From NCBI GenBank assembly GCA_947650365.1, contig OX393553.1, positions 65,971,611 through 66,035,610 of the forward strand: a DNA stretch of 64,000 bases. The letters run 5' to 3'. This document shows, piece by piece, positions 42,182 to 51,890 of this stretch. Position 1 is the stretch's first letter, and each line of letters begins with the position of its first letter. The notes beneath the pieces were generated by a model, which did not search any database, had not been told where the DNA came from, and was given only the letters and a program-made list of their open reading frames with translations. The position numbers and the translations under genes are program-made. The stretch comes from Chamaelirium japonicum. Lineage: Eukaryota; Streptophyta; Magnoliopsida; Liliales; Melanthiaceae.

Positions 42182-45100
42182 TCAGTCTTTCTTCGACTTT
42201 GAGACGACTTTCTCCAAAAGTTTGCAGAGTGTTTTGTTGAAAGCTTCAGCTAGACCGTTGGCCGAGGCGTTGTACATGGTTGAACACCTTTGCTTGATAT
42301 CGAACTTGGCGCAAAATTGGCTGACAGCGGCGTTCTTGAATTGCTTCCCGTTGTCCGTAACGATATAGCGAGGGATGCCGTACCGGAAGATGATGTCGTT
42401 CTGGATGAAGTTGATAACAGAATGCCTGGTAACTTCTCGCAATGGTACTGCCTCAACCCACTTAGAGAAGTAATCTGTTGCCGCCAGGATGTAAAGATGC
42501 TGCTTGGATGACTTGGGTAGCGGACCGACAATATCGAGTCCCCATCCATCGAAGGGCCATGACTCTATGGTTGGATGCAAAGGTTCCGGAGGCTGACGGA
42601 TGTAGTCGCCATGCAGCTGGCAAGTGTGGCATCTTTTTGCAAACTCGAGGGAGTCCTTGATCATAGTGGGCCAGTAGTACCCCATCCGCCTGATGCGAAA
42701 GTGCAGCTTTGGACCGGACTGATGTGAGCCACAGATCCCGGCATGGACTTCTTCTAGTGCTGTTTCCGCTTCTTCTTTTACAAGACACCTTAGGAGCGCA
42801 CCATCGTAGCTTCGACGGTACAACTCGTTGTTGAAGTGGAAGAATTTCAGAGACCGCCGGCGAATGTCGACTTTACGCTTCGGATCTTCAGGGAGCTTCC
42901 TGTGGATAAGAAAGTCTATGAATGGTTGTCTCCAGTCTAGCTCGTCGGTCACGAAAACGTGTATTGTATTGACTTGGTCCGGGATTCCCATAGGGAGGTC
43001 CTCCTCGGTGATCACCATCCTCTTACAGATAGGGATGATGAGTTGGCTTCTTTCTGGGAACGGGAGTGTAGCCGCCAAATTTACGAGCGCATCAGCCTGC
43101 TGATTAAGGTTTCTGGGGACATACTGGATTGAAGCATTTTTTAGCGTACTAAGGAGTTTCAGAGCTCGCAGGTGTAATGGTACGAGATCTTCTTTATTGA
43201 CTTCGTATGCTCCCAATATTTGCTGAATGACGAGTTGAGAGTCGCCAAAAAATTCGAGCCCTTGAAGTTTCATATCATTGGCGAGTTCGAGGCCAATGAT
43301 CAAAGCTTGATATTCCGCCCTGTTGTTGGAGCATGGTTCTGATAGTAGAAATGAGAAGGGAAGTACTTCGTCGTTTGGCGTGACGAAGATAACTCCTGCT
43401 CCTGCTACGTCTTGCCTGGCTGCACCGTCGAAGAACATTTTCCAAGAAGGGGCGATGTCGATGCAGAATACTCCTTCGTCTGGGAGATCTTCCGATAGTT
43501 CCCATTCTGCTGGAAGGGGGTATTCTGCCAAGAAGTCCGCGAGAGCTTGACCTTTGACCGCTTTACGAGGGACGAAGGTGATATCGAACTCGAGGAGGAG
43601 TAAAGCCCACTTGGCCAAACGTCCGGAGAGCACTGGCCTTGACATAATGTATTTGAGCGGGTCGGCTTTTGAGATGAGCCTGATGGCGTGAGCTAACATA
43701 TAGTGTCGCAGCTTTTTTGTAGCGAAGATGAGCGCCAGACAGACCTTCTCAATCGGGGAGTAGTTTAGCTCCGCGCCGATGAGAGTGCGGCTCAAATAGT
43801 AGCATGTTGTTTCCTTGCCTAGCTCGTTGTCTTGAGCCAGGAGTGCCCCCAAGGACTGCTCCTGGGCGCTGATGTAAAGGACCAATGGCTTCCCTTGAAC
43901 TGGTGCTGTCAGAACCGGGGGCTTGAGTAAGTAATCCCTGATGTTTTGGAGGGCTTCCTGACAAGCTTCATCCCACTTGAATGCTGCTCCTTTCTTCATG
44001 AGGTGACTGAAGGGCCTGCATTTTCCAGCTAAGTTGGCGATAAACCTTCTGATGTATACTAGATGGCCCTGGAGACCTCGGAGGTCTCGCACGGTTTTCG
44101 GGATTGGCATATTGAGAATAGCATCTATCTTGGATTGATCTATCTCGATGCCTCGATGGCGTACGACAAAGCCGAGAAACTTTCCCGAGGAGACCCCAAA
44201 TGCGTATTTAAGCAGGTTCATGCGGAGCTGGTACCTTCGAAGTCGCTTGAAGATTAGCTCGAGGTCTTGAAGATGTGCTGACTTTTGTCTTGATTTTACC
44301 ACGAGGTCGTCGACGTAGCATTCTACATTCTGATGAAGGATATCGTCGAAATTTTTTTGCATGGCTCGTTGGTAAGTGGCTCCTGCATTTTTCAAGCCGA
44401 AAGGCATGACTTTATAGCAATAGATCCCTTTTGGCGTGCGGAATACCGTAAGCTCTTCGTCTTTGGGCGCCATCCGGATCTGGTTGTAGCCCGAGGATCC
44501 ATCCATGAAGGTTAGTGCTTCATGGCTTGTTGTCGCATCCACCATTAGTTCTGTGATTGGCAGTGGGAAGTCATCTTTGGGGCATGCATTGTTTAAGTCC
44601 CTGAAGTCCACACATACTCTGATCTGGCCGTTCTTCTTCTTGACTAGGACCACGCTGGAGATCCACGTTGGATACTTAACTTCTCGGATAAAGCCGGCTT
44701 CAATGAGCTTGTTGACTTCGCCCTCTATTTGCGGTACCAGTTCCGACCGGTAGCGTCTTTGTCCTTGCTTGATGGCGCTAGCTCCATGTCTGACAGCGAG
44801 CTGGTGTACTGCAATCTTAGGGTCAAGTCCCGGCATTTCCTTGTAGGACCATGCGAAGACATCTCTGTATTCTTGGAGTAGCTTGATGTACGCGGCCTCC
44901 TCTTCGGGAGTCAGGAGTGCACTTACGAATGTGGGTCGAGGATCCTCCTGTGTCCCCAAGTTGATTTCTTTTAGATCGTCGACGGTAGATTGCCCCCCTT
45001 CTTCGAGGACGGGCGGTGCATCTGGCAACTCATCGTCCGAAGTAGAAGTGTCGTCGACCAAGGAGTCCGTAATTGTGATATGATTAAGAGAGACCAGAAT

Positions 45101-45472
45101 GATATCATGAACATCGGCAGTTTGAAAGAATGACATGGGTGGGTGGGTGGGAATGATTTTTCTCACCTCAGTGGGTGGCTTTCCCAAACGGTCGAATACT
45201 GACCTTCGCTTTGCTTGTCCGATTGGCCCAAGTCTTTTGAGTACTGATATGGGGTTTTGACTTGCCTGGTTTTTGACGCTCTTCTTTTGCTTTTGAGGTA
45301 TGGTCCGACGCCGAGCTCGATATCGCCTTCTTTTGGCGCCCTTTGTAGCGGGATGAATGATATTGGTGGAGCGTGCATCGGAGGCTGACGATCCCTCTTC
45401 CGCTTCATCTACCAACTTCACCTCAATGTAGTTAGAGGTGAAGGTCTTCTCTCCTGTTATCTTGATGACCAT
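42182..45472 (-). CDS. Tat pol: RT, RNase H, second RNase H, integrase
   Basis: A 1096-codon frame. The RT (about 240-480) has V-C-V-D-F-R-D-L-N, M-P-F-G-L-K-N-A-G and the intact catalytic Y-V-D-D (about 386). The first RNase H spans about 515-650. The second, archaeal-type RNase H spans about 678-800, with D682, E719, D744 and D794 in F-F-D-G-A, R-A-E-Y, G-D-S-Q and A-D-A-L. The integrase has zinc residues H910, H917, C948 and C951 and the catalytic D980, D1040 and E1076. The frame stops at TGA 42182 where relatives have Trp in K-K-D-W-H-E-R-M, a G-to-A change. The integrase C-terminus lies beyond. Confidence 0.93.
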   Translation of the reverse strand: MVIKITGEKTFTSNYIEVKLVDEAEEGSSASDARSTNIIHPATKGAKRRRYRARRRTIPQKQKKSVKNQASQNPISVLKRLGPIGQAKRRSVFDRLGKPPTEVRKIIPTHPPMSFFQTADVHDIILVSLNHITITDSLVDDTSTSDDELPDAPPVLEEGGQSTVDDLKEINLGTQEDPRPTFVSALLTPEEEAAYIKLLQEYRDVFAWSYKEMPGLDPKIAVHQLAVRHGASAIKQGQRRYRSELVPQIEGEVNKLIEAGFIREVKYPTWISSVVLVKKKNGQIRVCVDFRDLNNACPKDDFPLPITELMVDATTSHEALTFMDGSSGYNQIRMAPKDEELTVFRTPKGIYCYKVMPFGLKNAGATYQRAMQKNFDDILHQNVECYVDDLVVKSRQKSAHLQDLELIFKRLRRYQLRMNLLKYAFGVSSGKFLGFVVRHRGIEIDQSKIDAILNMPIPKTVRDLRGLQGHLVYIRRFIANLAGKCRPFSHLMKKGAAFKWDEACQEALQNIRDYLLKPPVLTAPVQGKPLVLYISAQEQSLGALLAQDNELGKETTCYYLSRTLIGAELNYSPIEKVCLALIFATKKLRHYMLAHAIRLISKADPLKYIMSRPVLSGRLAKWALLLLEFDITFVPRKAVKGQALADFLAEYPLPAEWELSEDLPDEGVFCIDIAPSWKMFFDGAARQDVAGAGVIFVTPNDEVLPFSFLLSEPCSNNRAEYQALIIGLELANDMKLQGLEFFGDSQLVIQQILGAYEVNKEDLVPLHLRALKLLSTLKNASIQYVPRNLNQQADALVNLAATLPFPERSQLIIPICKRMVITEEDLPMGIPDQVNTIHVFVTDELDWRQPFIDFLIHRKLPEDPKRKVDIRRRSLKFFHFNNELYRRSYDGALLRCLVKEEAETALEEVHAGICGSHQSGPKLHFRIRRMGYYWPTMIKDSLEFAKRCHTCQLHGDYIRQPPEPLHPTIESWPFDGWGLDIVGPLPKSSKQHLYILAATDYFSKWVEAVPLREVTRHSVINFIQNDIIFRYGIPRYIVTDNGKQFKNAAVSQFCAKFDIKQRCSTMYNASANGLAEAFNKTLCKLLEKVVSKSKKD

Positions 45473-45496
45473 CGGGGTTTGACGAGAGCCGATGCC

Positions 45497-45949
45497 TCAC
45501 CGATTTGGTGGGATCTGCTCGCCACCCTGGAGTAAATGGGCTTGAGTCTTAGTCATCCCGTGTGGTATTGGAGCTGGCAGGAGCGTACTCATATGTGCAG
45601 CACTGTCTTTGTCGTAGCCAGCTTTGAACAGCAGCTTGGCGGCATTTTGCCCCCAGCTTCCTTTTGGCTTGAATGTGAGTTGGCTGGATTCGAAGGGATT
45701 GATGGGTTTTGGCGAACTTGAAGCTTGCCCCAGGCTGGGTAGTGGCAGTGTCATCTCTTGCAGAGCGATGACATTAGCTTCCAATAGCGGCTGGACCATC
45801 CCTTTTGGCGAGGCAAAAGGTGGTGGTTCATCTTTCCGAAGCCACTGAGGCGTGAGGCGTAAGACTGTCGTAGCTTGGGCAGGTAATGGAGTATGCTTCA
45901 TGGATCTGGGCTTAGGGCTGATGCGCATTCTTCGTCTTGGCGATAGCAC
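45497..45949 (-). pseudogene. Protease-RT linker fragment of Tat pol
   Basis: A 150-codon open piece in the same frame as protease and RT, bounded by stops near 46013 and at 45497. It is Pro-, Ser- and Lys-rich, without a catalytic motif. The downstream stop (N-R-stop-G-I-G-S) fits CGA to TGA. Before these changes gag, protease and pol would have formed one long frame. Confidence 0.7.
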
Positions 45950-46012
45950 TTCTTTGACTTCGTGTATCGCCTTAGATGGTGGTACTGGATTTGGAGTTGG
46001 CAGAGCTTCATC

Positions 46013-47074
46013 CTACTCCATCCTTTTAGCTTTCTGAGTTTGAGGAGTTTTAGCTGGAAGGACTTGTGCAACAAGGTCCTTTGCTTGGTAAAACTTGGCA
46101 TCGGCGATGTGCGCTTCAGCCTCATTGAATGGCTTGTCGTCTGTAACAATGCACTTTTCCAGACCTTCCTCGTAGTACTTGAGGCATTGGTGCCAGGTAG
46201 ACACTACGACACCGTTTTCGTGCAGCCACGGTCTTCCCAGCAAAAGGTGATATGATGTTTGACAGTCAATGATGTGGAAAAGAACCGTCGTGTCAAGCTG
46301 ACTGATGGAGAGTTTTAGACGAATGATCCCTATGGTGGACTGTCCTCCTTGGTTGAACCCTTGAATGACCAGCTGGCTTTGCGAGAGCTGGTCGGTGGTG
46401 ATGCCGAGCTGGCGCATTGTTTGGATAGGCATAATATTGACGGCGGAGCCGCAGTCCAACAGGATTCGATTTACCGGCTTCTCGTTGATGTATCCCGAGA
46501 CATAGACAGGTCGATTATGCAGTCGTGCTCTGAGCTGCAGATCTTCGTCTGAGAAAGTTATTGCTGCGTTACATGAGACAATAGTTTTGTCCTTCTCGGC
46601 ATTTTTCTTCTTTCTTTTGTAGCTATCTGGGTCTGTCAAAGCCTCAGCCATTGCTAGGCGAGATTTCTCTAGGAGGTGTAGTGCTTCTATGAGTGGCAAG
46701 TGCATGATTGCCTCGTCGTAAGCAGCAGTACTGTCTTTGTCGGAATCATCCTCCTTGTTGTCGATATTGCTTTCTTTGGAAGGCTTGATCCTATCTTCTT
46801 CTTCCGGCGCCACGTGAATCTCAACCATGCAACAGGAGGCTTCGTGCCGCTGATTAGCTGGGAGGAAGTAATCGGGGAAGAATTCTTGCAACGTTATCGG
46901 TTCTGGAGGGTTTTGCAGGAGGAGATCATCAGGATCTGCAGGCGGTACTTTGAATGCCTTCCTTCCTGGAGCTTTGCTTTTCTTTTTGTAAGTTCTTCGT
47001 TCCGGAAGCTTTCTTGTTACCCGATCGAGCTTGCGACTTCTTGGCATCCATGGCCTTCGTCTGCGAGGCAACAT
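46013..47074 (-). CDS. Tat element protease region
   Basis: A 353-codon frame in the same phase as gag. The basic N-terminus is followed by a Tat-type aspartic protease domain. The active-site region reads L-L-D-C-G-S-A-V-N-I-M-P, where most aspartic proteases have D-S/T-G, and the later flap/hydrophobic signature reads Y-H-L-L-L-G-R-P-W-L-H. It would process Gag-Pol. The first ATG lies inside the frame, and the protein is probably made only as part of a polyprotein. The stop at 46013-46015 (E-stop-D) looks like CAG to TAG. Confidence 0.8.
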   Translation of the reverse strand: MLPRRRRPWMPRSRKLDRVTRKLPERRTYKKKSKAPGRKAFKVPPADPDDLLLQNPPEPITLQEFFPDYFLPANQRHEASCCMVEIHVAPEEEDRIKPSKESNIDNKEDDSDKDSTAAYDEAIMHLPLIEALHLLEKSRLAMAEALTDPDSYKRKKKNAEKDKTIVSCNAAITFSDEDLQLRARLHNRPVYVSGYINEKPVNRILLDCGSAVNIMPIQTMRQLGITTDQLSQSQLVIQGFNQGGQSTIGIIRLKLSISQLDTTVLFHIIDCQTSYHLLLGRPWLHENGVVVSTWHQCLKYYEEGLEKCIVTDDKPFNEAEAHIADAKFYQAKDLVAQVLPAKTPQTQKAKRME

Positions 47075-47140
47075 GACCCATGCATCTTCATCGGTGGATT
47101 CTTCGTTACCAAGGTGAAGGTCTGGAATGGCAGCTGTAGG

Positions 47141-47542
47141 TTCTTCATGGGTCGGGGAGACCTACTCCTCTAGGGACCTTGGTGGTTCGCCTTCTGACTC
47201 CCAGCCGGTGGGCTTGATTTCTTTTATTGAGACAGGCGAAGGTTTTGAATAGAGGACGTAGTAGTCGAATTTACCTGAAGGCTGGCCTAACAGACCGACC
47301 TCCGGGTCTCCTTACTCGTACCTTGTTTGGAGATTTGTGGGTTCTCCATGAGTCGGGGAGCCTTACTCCTCTGGGGACCTTGGTGGTTCGCCTCCTGACT
47401 CCCAGCCGGTGGGCTTGATTTTTTCTATTGAGACAGGCGAAGGTCTGGAATAGAGGACGTAGTAGTCGAATTTACCTGAAGGCTGGCCTAACAGACCGAC
47501 CTCCGGGTCTCCTTGCTCGTACCTTGTCTTGAGATTCCGTTG
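47141..47542. repeat. 201-bp tandem duplication at the gag/protease boundary
   Basis: The segments from 47141 and from 47342 are near-identical copies, including GGACCTTGGTGGTTCGCC and CCGACCTCCGGGTCTCCTT. The period of 201 bp equals 67 codons, so the frame is kept, but each copy carries its own gag-end stop. Confidence 0.88.
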
Positions 47543-49555
47543 GGACATAGCTTTGTTTGAGAGAGACGTCGTTGTAGGCGACGGTTGCCCCCAAGGCAGT
47601 GACGTTTCTTTCTCAGCGAGCTTAGGAGCGTACTGCTGTCGTCTTGAGACTTTCCGTCGTGGAGCTAACTTCGCAATTGGCCTTTGGCGATTGATGCGCA
47701 ACTTGGGCCTTCTCTGGTGGGTAGCAACGAGTACCGGTTGAAACGAACCGAAGGTGATGGACGTCATGTTTGTCGTTGCAACGTCGCTGGGGTCGATCTC
47801 AATTTTTCCTTGCTTTGCGAGCGCCATGATCTTTTCTTTGAAGACGAAACATTTCTCAATAGGGTGGCTAACCAGTCGATGGTATTTGCAGAAGAGTGGA
47901 TCGTTGACACGATGCATCTGTTCAGGCCTTTTTGAAGGAGGAAGCTCGATCATCTTTTCTTGTAGCAGTTGATCGAACATGGAGGAGACTTCCGAGTCTG
48001 GAAAGGGATACTCCTTGGCCTCAAGTTCTTCTAGAGTCATTTTAGACTGTCTTTGGGGTGGAGGCGGTGGTATGGCAGCTCCCTTTTCTTGATCCGACTT
48101 ACCGCTGATTTTGAGTGGCTTGGAGGCCGAGGCGATGTCGGCGACGTTAACTTGCTTTGATTTGGGTGCCAGCGGTTTGTCTTTCTTTTCCACCTTCAGG
48201 AAGTCTTTGGTCTTTGAGTCCCTGCGATTTGCTAAGCTGAGCTCCATGTCGTGGGCTCGAGTTGCGAGTTCTTCGAAGGACCGAGGCTTGATCCCCTTGA
48301 GGATGTAGAGTAAGCCCCAGTGCATGCCTTGGGTGCACATCTCGATAGCCGAGTCTTCCGACAAACGGTCTCGTGAATTCAGGGCGAGATTCCTCCATCG
48401 ATCGATGTAGTCGATTACTGATTCGTCCTTTCTTTGCTTGACGGCAGTAAGCTCGGTCATGCTAACGATACGCCGAGTGCTGTAGAAGCGGTTGAGGAAT
48501 TCCCTCTCCATCTGATCCCAGCTGTCGATGGATCCTGGAGGAAGATCAACATACCAGTCAAAAGCATTACCTTTGAGTGTGCGAACGAACTGCTTCACCA
48601 TCTCATCGCCGTATGTGCCGGCGTTGTTGCAAGTTTCGACGAAGTGGGCAATGTGTTGCCTTGGGTTCCCCTTTTCGTCGAAGTGTTGAAACTTTGGTGG
48701 CTGGAACCCGGTAGGAAAGCGCAGCTGTTGGATCCTTATGGTGTAAGGCTTTGAATATACCGCCGTAATCGGAGGTAGGCTGCCGCCGTGGGAACGCATC
48801 ATGTCAGCCACTAGTGCTTGTATTTGTTGGGCATTCATCGTTGGTGCCACTGAAGGTTGCGCGGCCACCGAGACTAGCACGGGAGTCGAGGAAAGTGCAG
48901 GAGTAGTTGCTAGTGTTGCCGGACCAACTTCTGCAAGAGCAGGAGTTGGAGACGGGGCTGGAGCAGCTACTGGAGAAGCAGGAGGTTGACTGAATGTTGC
49001 GACATCCCTGGCACTCAGCCTCTGAAGCAAGGTGTTGATGTGACGATCTTTCTCTTCCATTAGTCGGGTGAGCTGAGCCATGTGTTCACCCATTTGCATG
49101 ACTTGGAGCTGGAGAGCGGACGGAGGATGATGTCGCAGGACGTCTCGATGTTGCATGCCCGCGCTCTCGCCATCGTCGTCGGAGACATAGTTACGCTGAC
49201 TTGCTTCTGCTTGATGACGGATGTTTGCCCTCGGCAAAAGAGGTGCAAAGTCCGCTGGAGAACCCGAACGGGCTCGGGGTTGGGGCTGGTCCTCCCCAAA
49301 TTTCTGGACAGATGTTCCAGGATCGAGGCTCGTTTCTTCATGCACCAAGGCCTCATTGGCGCCTTGGCGGGCATCTTCGGCGGTAGTTTCTAGCGTGAAG
49401 AAGTCCGCAAGAGTTTGAGTACGCCGAGTGTAGACGCGTACTACCGGGGAAATGACATCCTCCGGGTTTTCTGGATCACCGAGTTGGAGTAGTGGAGACT
49501 CGGCGATAGGTGAGAGGCTTGTTGGAGCAAACGTATCATCATTCGTTCCGGCCAT
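47363..49555 (-). CDS. Tat element gag
   Basis: A 730-residue frame from ATG 49555. About 270 residues of low-complexity, Pro/Ala-rich N-terminus precede the Retrotrans_gag core (R-F-P-T-G-F-Q-P-P-K-F, L-K-G-N-A-F-D-W-Y, F-L-N-R-F-Y-S-T). A Lys-rich linker and a histidine-containing C-K-Y-H...H-P-I-E-K-C-F-V motif follow; it replaces the usual CCHC knuckle and is typical of Tat gag. The protein forms the particle that packages the element RNA. The frame ends at TAA 47363-47365 within a 201-bp tandem duplication. The protease continues in the same frame beyond further stops. Confidence 0.88.
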   Translation of the reverse strand: MAGTNDDTFAPTSLSPIAESPLLQLGDPENPEDVISPVVRVYTRRTQTLADFFTLETTAEDARQGANEALVHEETSLDPGTSVQKFGEDQPQPRARSGSPADFAPLLPRANIRHQAEASQRNYVSDDDGESAGMQHRDVLRHHPPSALQLQVMQMGEHMAQLTRLMEEKDRHINTLLQRLSARDVATFSQPPASPVAAPAPSPTPALAEVGPATLATTPALSSTPVLVSVAAQPSVAPTMNAQQIQALVADMMRSHGGSLPPITAVYSKPYTIRIQQLRFPTGFQPPKFQHFDEKGNPRQHIAHFVETCNNAGTYGDEMVKQFVRTLKGNAFDWYVDLPPGSIDSWDQMEREFLNRFYSTRRIVSMTELTAVKQRKDESVIDYIDRWRNLALNSRDRLSEDSAIEMCTQGMHWGLLYILKGIKPRSFEELATRAHDMELSLANRRDSKTKDFLKVEKKDKPLAPKSKQVNVADIASASKPLKISGKSDQEKGAAIPPPPPQRQSKMTLEELEAKEYPFPDSEVSSMFDQLLQEKMIELPPSKRPEQMHRVNDPLFCKYHRLVSHPIEKCFVFKEKIMALAKQGKIEIDPSDVATTNMTSITFGSFQPVLVATHQRRPKLRINRQRPIAKLAPRRKVSRRQQYAPKLAEKETSLPWGQPSPTTTSLSNKAMSQRNLKTRYEQGDPEVGLLGQPSGKFDYYVLYSRPSPVSIEKIKPTGWESGGEPPRSPEE

Positions 49556-49602
49556 GGCGAACTTGAAGCAACTCCTTCAAACGTACGGATGAAAGGAGAG
49601 GA

Positions 49603-49621
49603 GGTCCCACCGGGCGTGCCA
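49603..49621 (-). promoter_or_regulatory. Candidate primer binding site of the Tat element
   Basis: The minus strand reads TGGCACGCCCGGTGGGACC, 6 nt inside the 5' LTR. It starts with TGG, as required by a tRNA CCA end, and differs from the Met site used by the other elements here. Related elements use tRNA-Arg, but that assignment is an inference. Confidence 0.6.
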
Positions 49622-49627
49622 GAAATC

Positions 49628-51728
49628 TGTGAGCACGGAAAAAGATTCGGGTCGTCTTTATTGCGGATCACACGAGATTATAAATTTTTTTGATCAGGAG
49701 ATTGTGGGAGAGATCCTCTGGAGGGTCCCTTTGATCCGCGTCTCCACGTGGTATTCGTGCGAGAGCTCTGAAGGGGTTGCCCAGGACAGAGGTCTTTACA
49801 GGGTGAGGGTTTTTGAGAGGCTAAGGAGTTTTCGCCATTGATTTTGTCCCGTCCGTGCTTCGTGCTTTCTCGGCTAGGGAGGCCTTGGGCTTCGTTCCTC
49901 GGTCTTCGTGTCTTCCTCGATCCTTGCTCGACCTCGGCGTCCTTGATCGTCGGTTCGCGGCGTCGATCGTGTTTTTGGCGTCAGCTTTGGCTTTAGCTTT
50001 CGGCTTTGGCGTAGCTTTGGCGTGGCTCTGGCGTTTGCTTTGCTTTGGCGCTTGCGCTTGAACGTAGACGGGTAGAGACTTGCGATGCTTTAGTTCTTCC
50101 GGACATTGCGTCGTATCGGCTAGAACGTGCGGTGCTTTGCTCGTGACCGTCGTAGTTGCTTGGCTTTGGCACGTGCGTTGCTTTAGCGCGGGCTTTACCG
50201 GTGCGTCTGCTTTGGCTTCTGGCGTTGGCTTTGACTTTAGCTTTGACTCGATCTTCTTCGGGAAAGGCGATGCTTCTTCAAGGCTTCTTTATTCTTCCGG
50301 CTTCCTCGACGGTTGTGGCGTCGGCTTGGCTTTTCGGTGGGGGTAGCACCGATGCTCGTGCGACGGTTGTAGCGTCGGCTTTCGTTGATGAAGACGGCGG
50401 GTGGGGTGTAGCACCGATCTTCGTGCGACGGTTGTAGCGTCGGCTTGTGTTGATGAAGACGGCGGGTGTGGCACCGGCTTCAGCACGACGGTTGTAGCGT
50501 TGGCTTTTGTTGACGAAGACGGTAGGGGTAGCACCGGCTTCAGGCCTTCTTCTCTCGGCTTTCTTCTTCGTGCGAGGAGTTGATGCCTTTGTTGAAGACG
50601 ACGGGTGTTGTCGGCTTCGATCTTCTTCTCCGGCCTTTGCTTATAGCGTCTTCGGAGCTGATGAAGATCGTTGGAGCAGTCGGGGTGATGACGACTCCGG
50701 GTCTTCTTCTCCAAGCTTTCTTCTTCGTGCGAGGAGTCGAAGCTTTGACCTTCGAGTGCAAGGTCTTCACGTTGATGAGGACTTGAAGGGCCAAGGATTC
50801 CCGTAGGACGTGCTTGCCGTGCCTCGTGAAGCCTTCGGTCGTCGAGCGTTGGAGCTTCTCTTGCAGAGCTCTTTCGTCTTCGGCTTTCGGACCCTTTGTG
50901 CCTTCCCCTCCCCCCTCTATTTATAGGCAAAGGGGAGCGGTTGGGGGAGATAAATCTGAAATCTTTTTGGTTCATCCGATATCTCCCCCCATAACCATCA
51001 AGATATTGTTCTTTTATTCAAGGAAACAAACCCGATCCCCTCCTTTTTAGTTGGGGTGGTTATGGGCTAGATGTGACTCGATCTTTAAAGATCGAGTTGT
51101 TATTTTTGTTGCACTTTTGGATCGGATGGCGACACAACGTCATCTTGTCCGTTGGATCGAGGGATCGTCGCGGATCTACGGCTGCGTAGACGTCCACGCC
51201 ACCTCCCCCCGCATCGAGGCGGTTTTTGATTTCTTTTTCTTTTTCTTTTCTTTTTCTTTTTCTTTTCTTTTCTTTTTCTTTTATGGTCGGCCCCACCTCT
51301 CCATGAGGAGGGGGGCACAGTTTTCTAGAAGGGGGGGCCGGTGGGCCCCCCTCTTTGTGTTCGGGTAGCGGGTCCGGTGGGACCGCTTACTTTGAGTTGG
51401 GCTGCGGCGCGCGAGCCGAGTTTACACGCGGGCCGAGTGCGCATGCGGGCCGTTTGTGTGCGGGCCCAATTTCGCATGCGGGCCATTTGTGTGCGGGCCC
51501 AACTCCGCATGTGGGCCGTTGTGTGTGGGCCAAGTTGCATGCGGGCCGTTGTGTATGGGCCACGTTGCATGCGGGCCGTTGTGCGTGGGCCAGATTTTCG
51601 CATATGGGCCGTTGTGTGCGGGCCCAAGTTGCATGGGCGAGTCGGGTTCGACCCGAAGGCCGTTGGGTGCGGGCCTATTTTTCGTGTACAAATCGGGTTC
51701 GACCCGTGGGCTAATTTCGATGCCCACA
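49628..51728 (-). repeat. 5' LTR of the Tat element
   Basis: 2101 bp, nearly identical to the other LTR. It differs by a shorter TTTTC tract (51233-51282), an extra GGGGGCCGGTGGGCCCCCC segment near 51333, and small indels such as that at about 50400. Confidence 0.94.
50918..50925 (-). promoter_or_regulatory. TATA box in the 5' LTR, likely genomic RNA promoter
   Basis: Minus strand TATAAATA in the same context as 36304-36311. Transcription would start roughly 30 bp downstream and run into gag. Confidence 0.7.
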
Positions 51729-51890
51729 CCCGTAAATATGACATCAACGATCAGGATTCGCATGCACAAACAAGACAACAACAGTCTTGAGGAAAAGTTT
51801 GCTCCTCGGTCTCCATACCAGAGTTAAACAAGGAACCTCTCCAACAAGGTAGAGAGAAAGTACCACTCAGACAAGATCCCGTTGGTCATA
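51729..51890 (-). repeat. SINE-like repeat, copy 2, proximal half
   Basis: Matches about 30393-30552 and begins with the second CCCGT. The minus strand carries TTGTCTGAGTGG, a good box A match. Confidence 0.6.

Larger units (their letters stand above)
35030..51728 (-). mobile_element. Tat-lineage Ty3/gypsy element with antisense PMD gene
   Basis: This 16.7-kb element lies on the minus strand. Its LTRs (35030-37115 and 49628-51728) both start TGTGAGC and end GATGCCCACA on the plus strand. A perfect CCCGT duplication (35025-35029 and 51729-51733) flanks it. On the minus strand the order is 5' LTR, primer site, gag, protease, RT, RNase H, a second archaeal-type RNase H, integrase, antisense ORF, polypurine tract, 3' LTR. 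The doubled RNase H and the large antisense plant-mobile-domain ORF are known hallmarks of Tat-lineage elements. A few stops break gag-pol while the antisense ORF is open. Confidence 0.96.
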
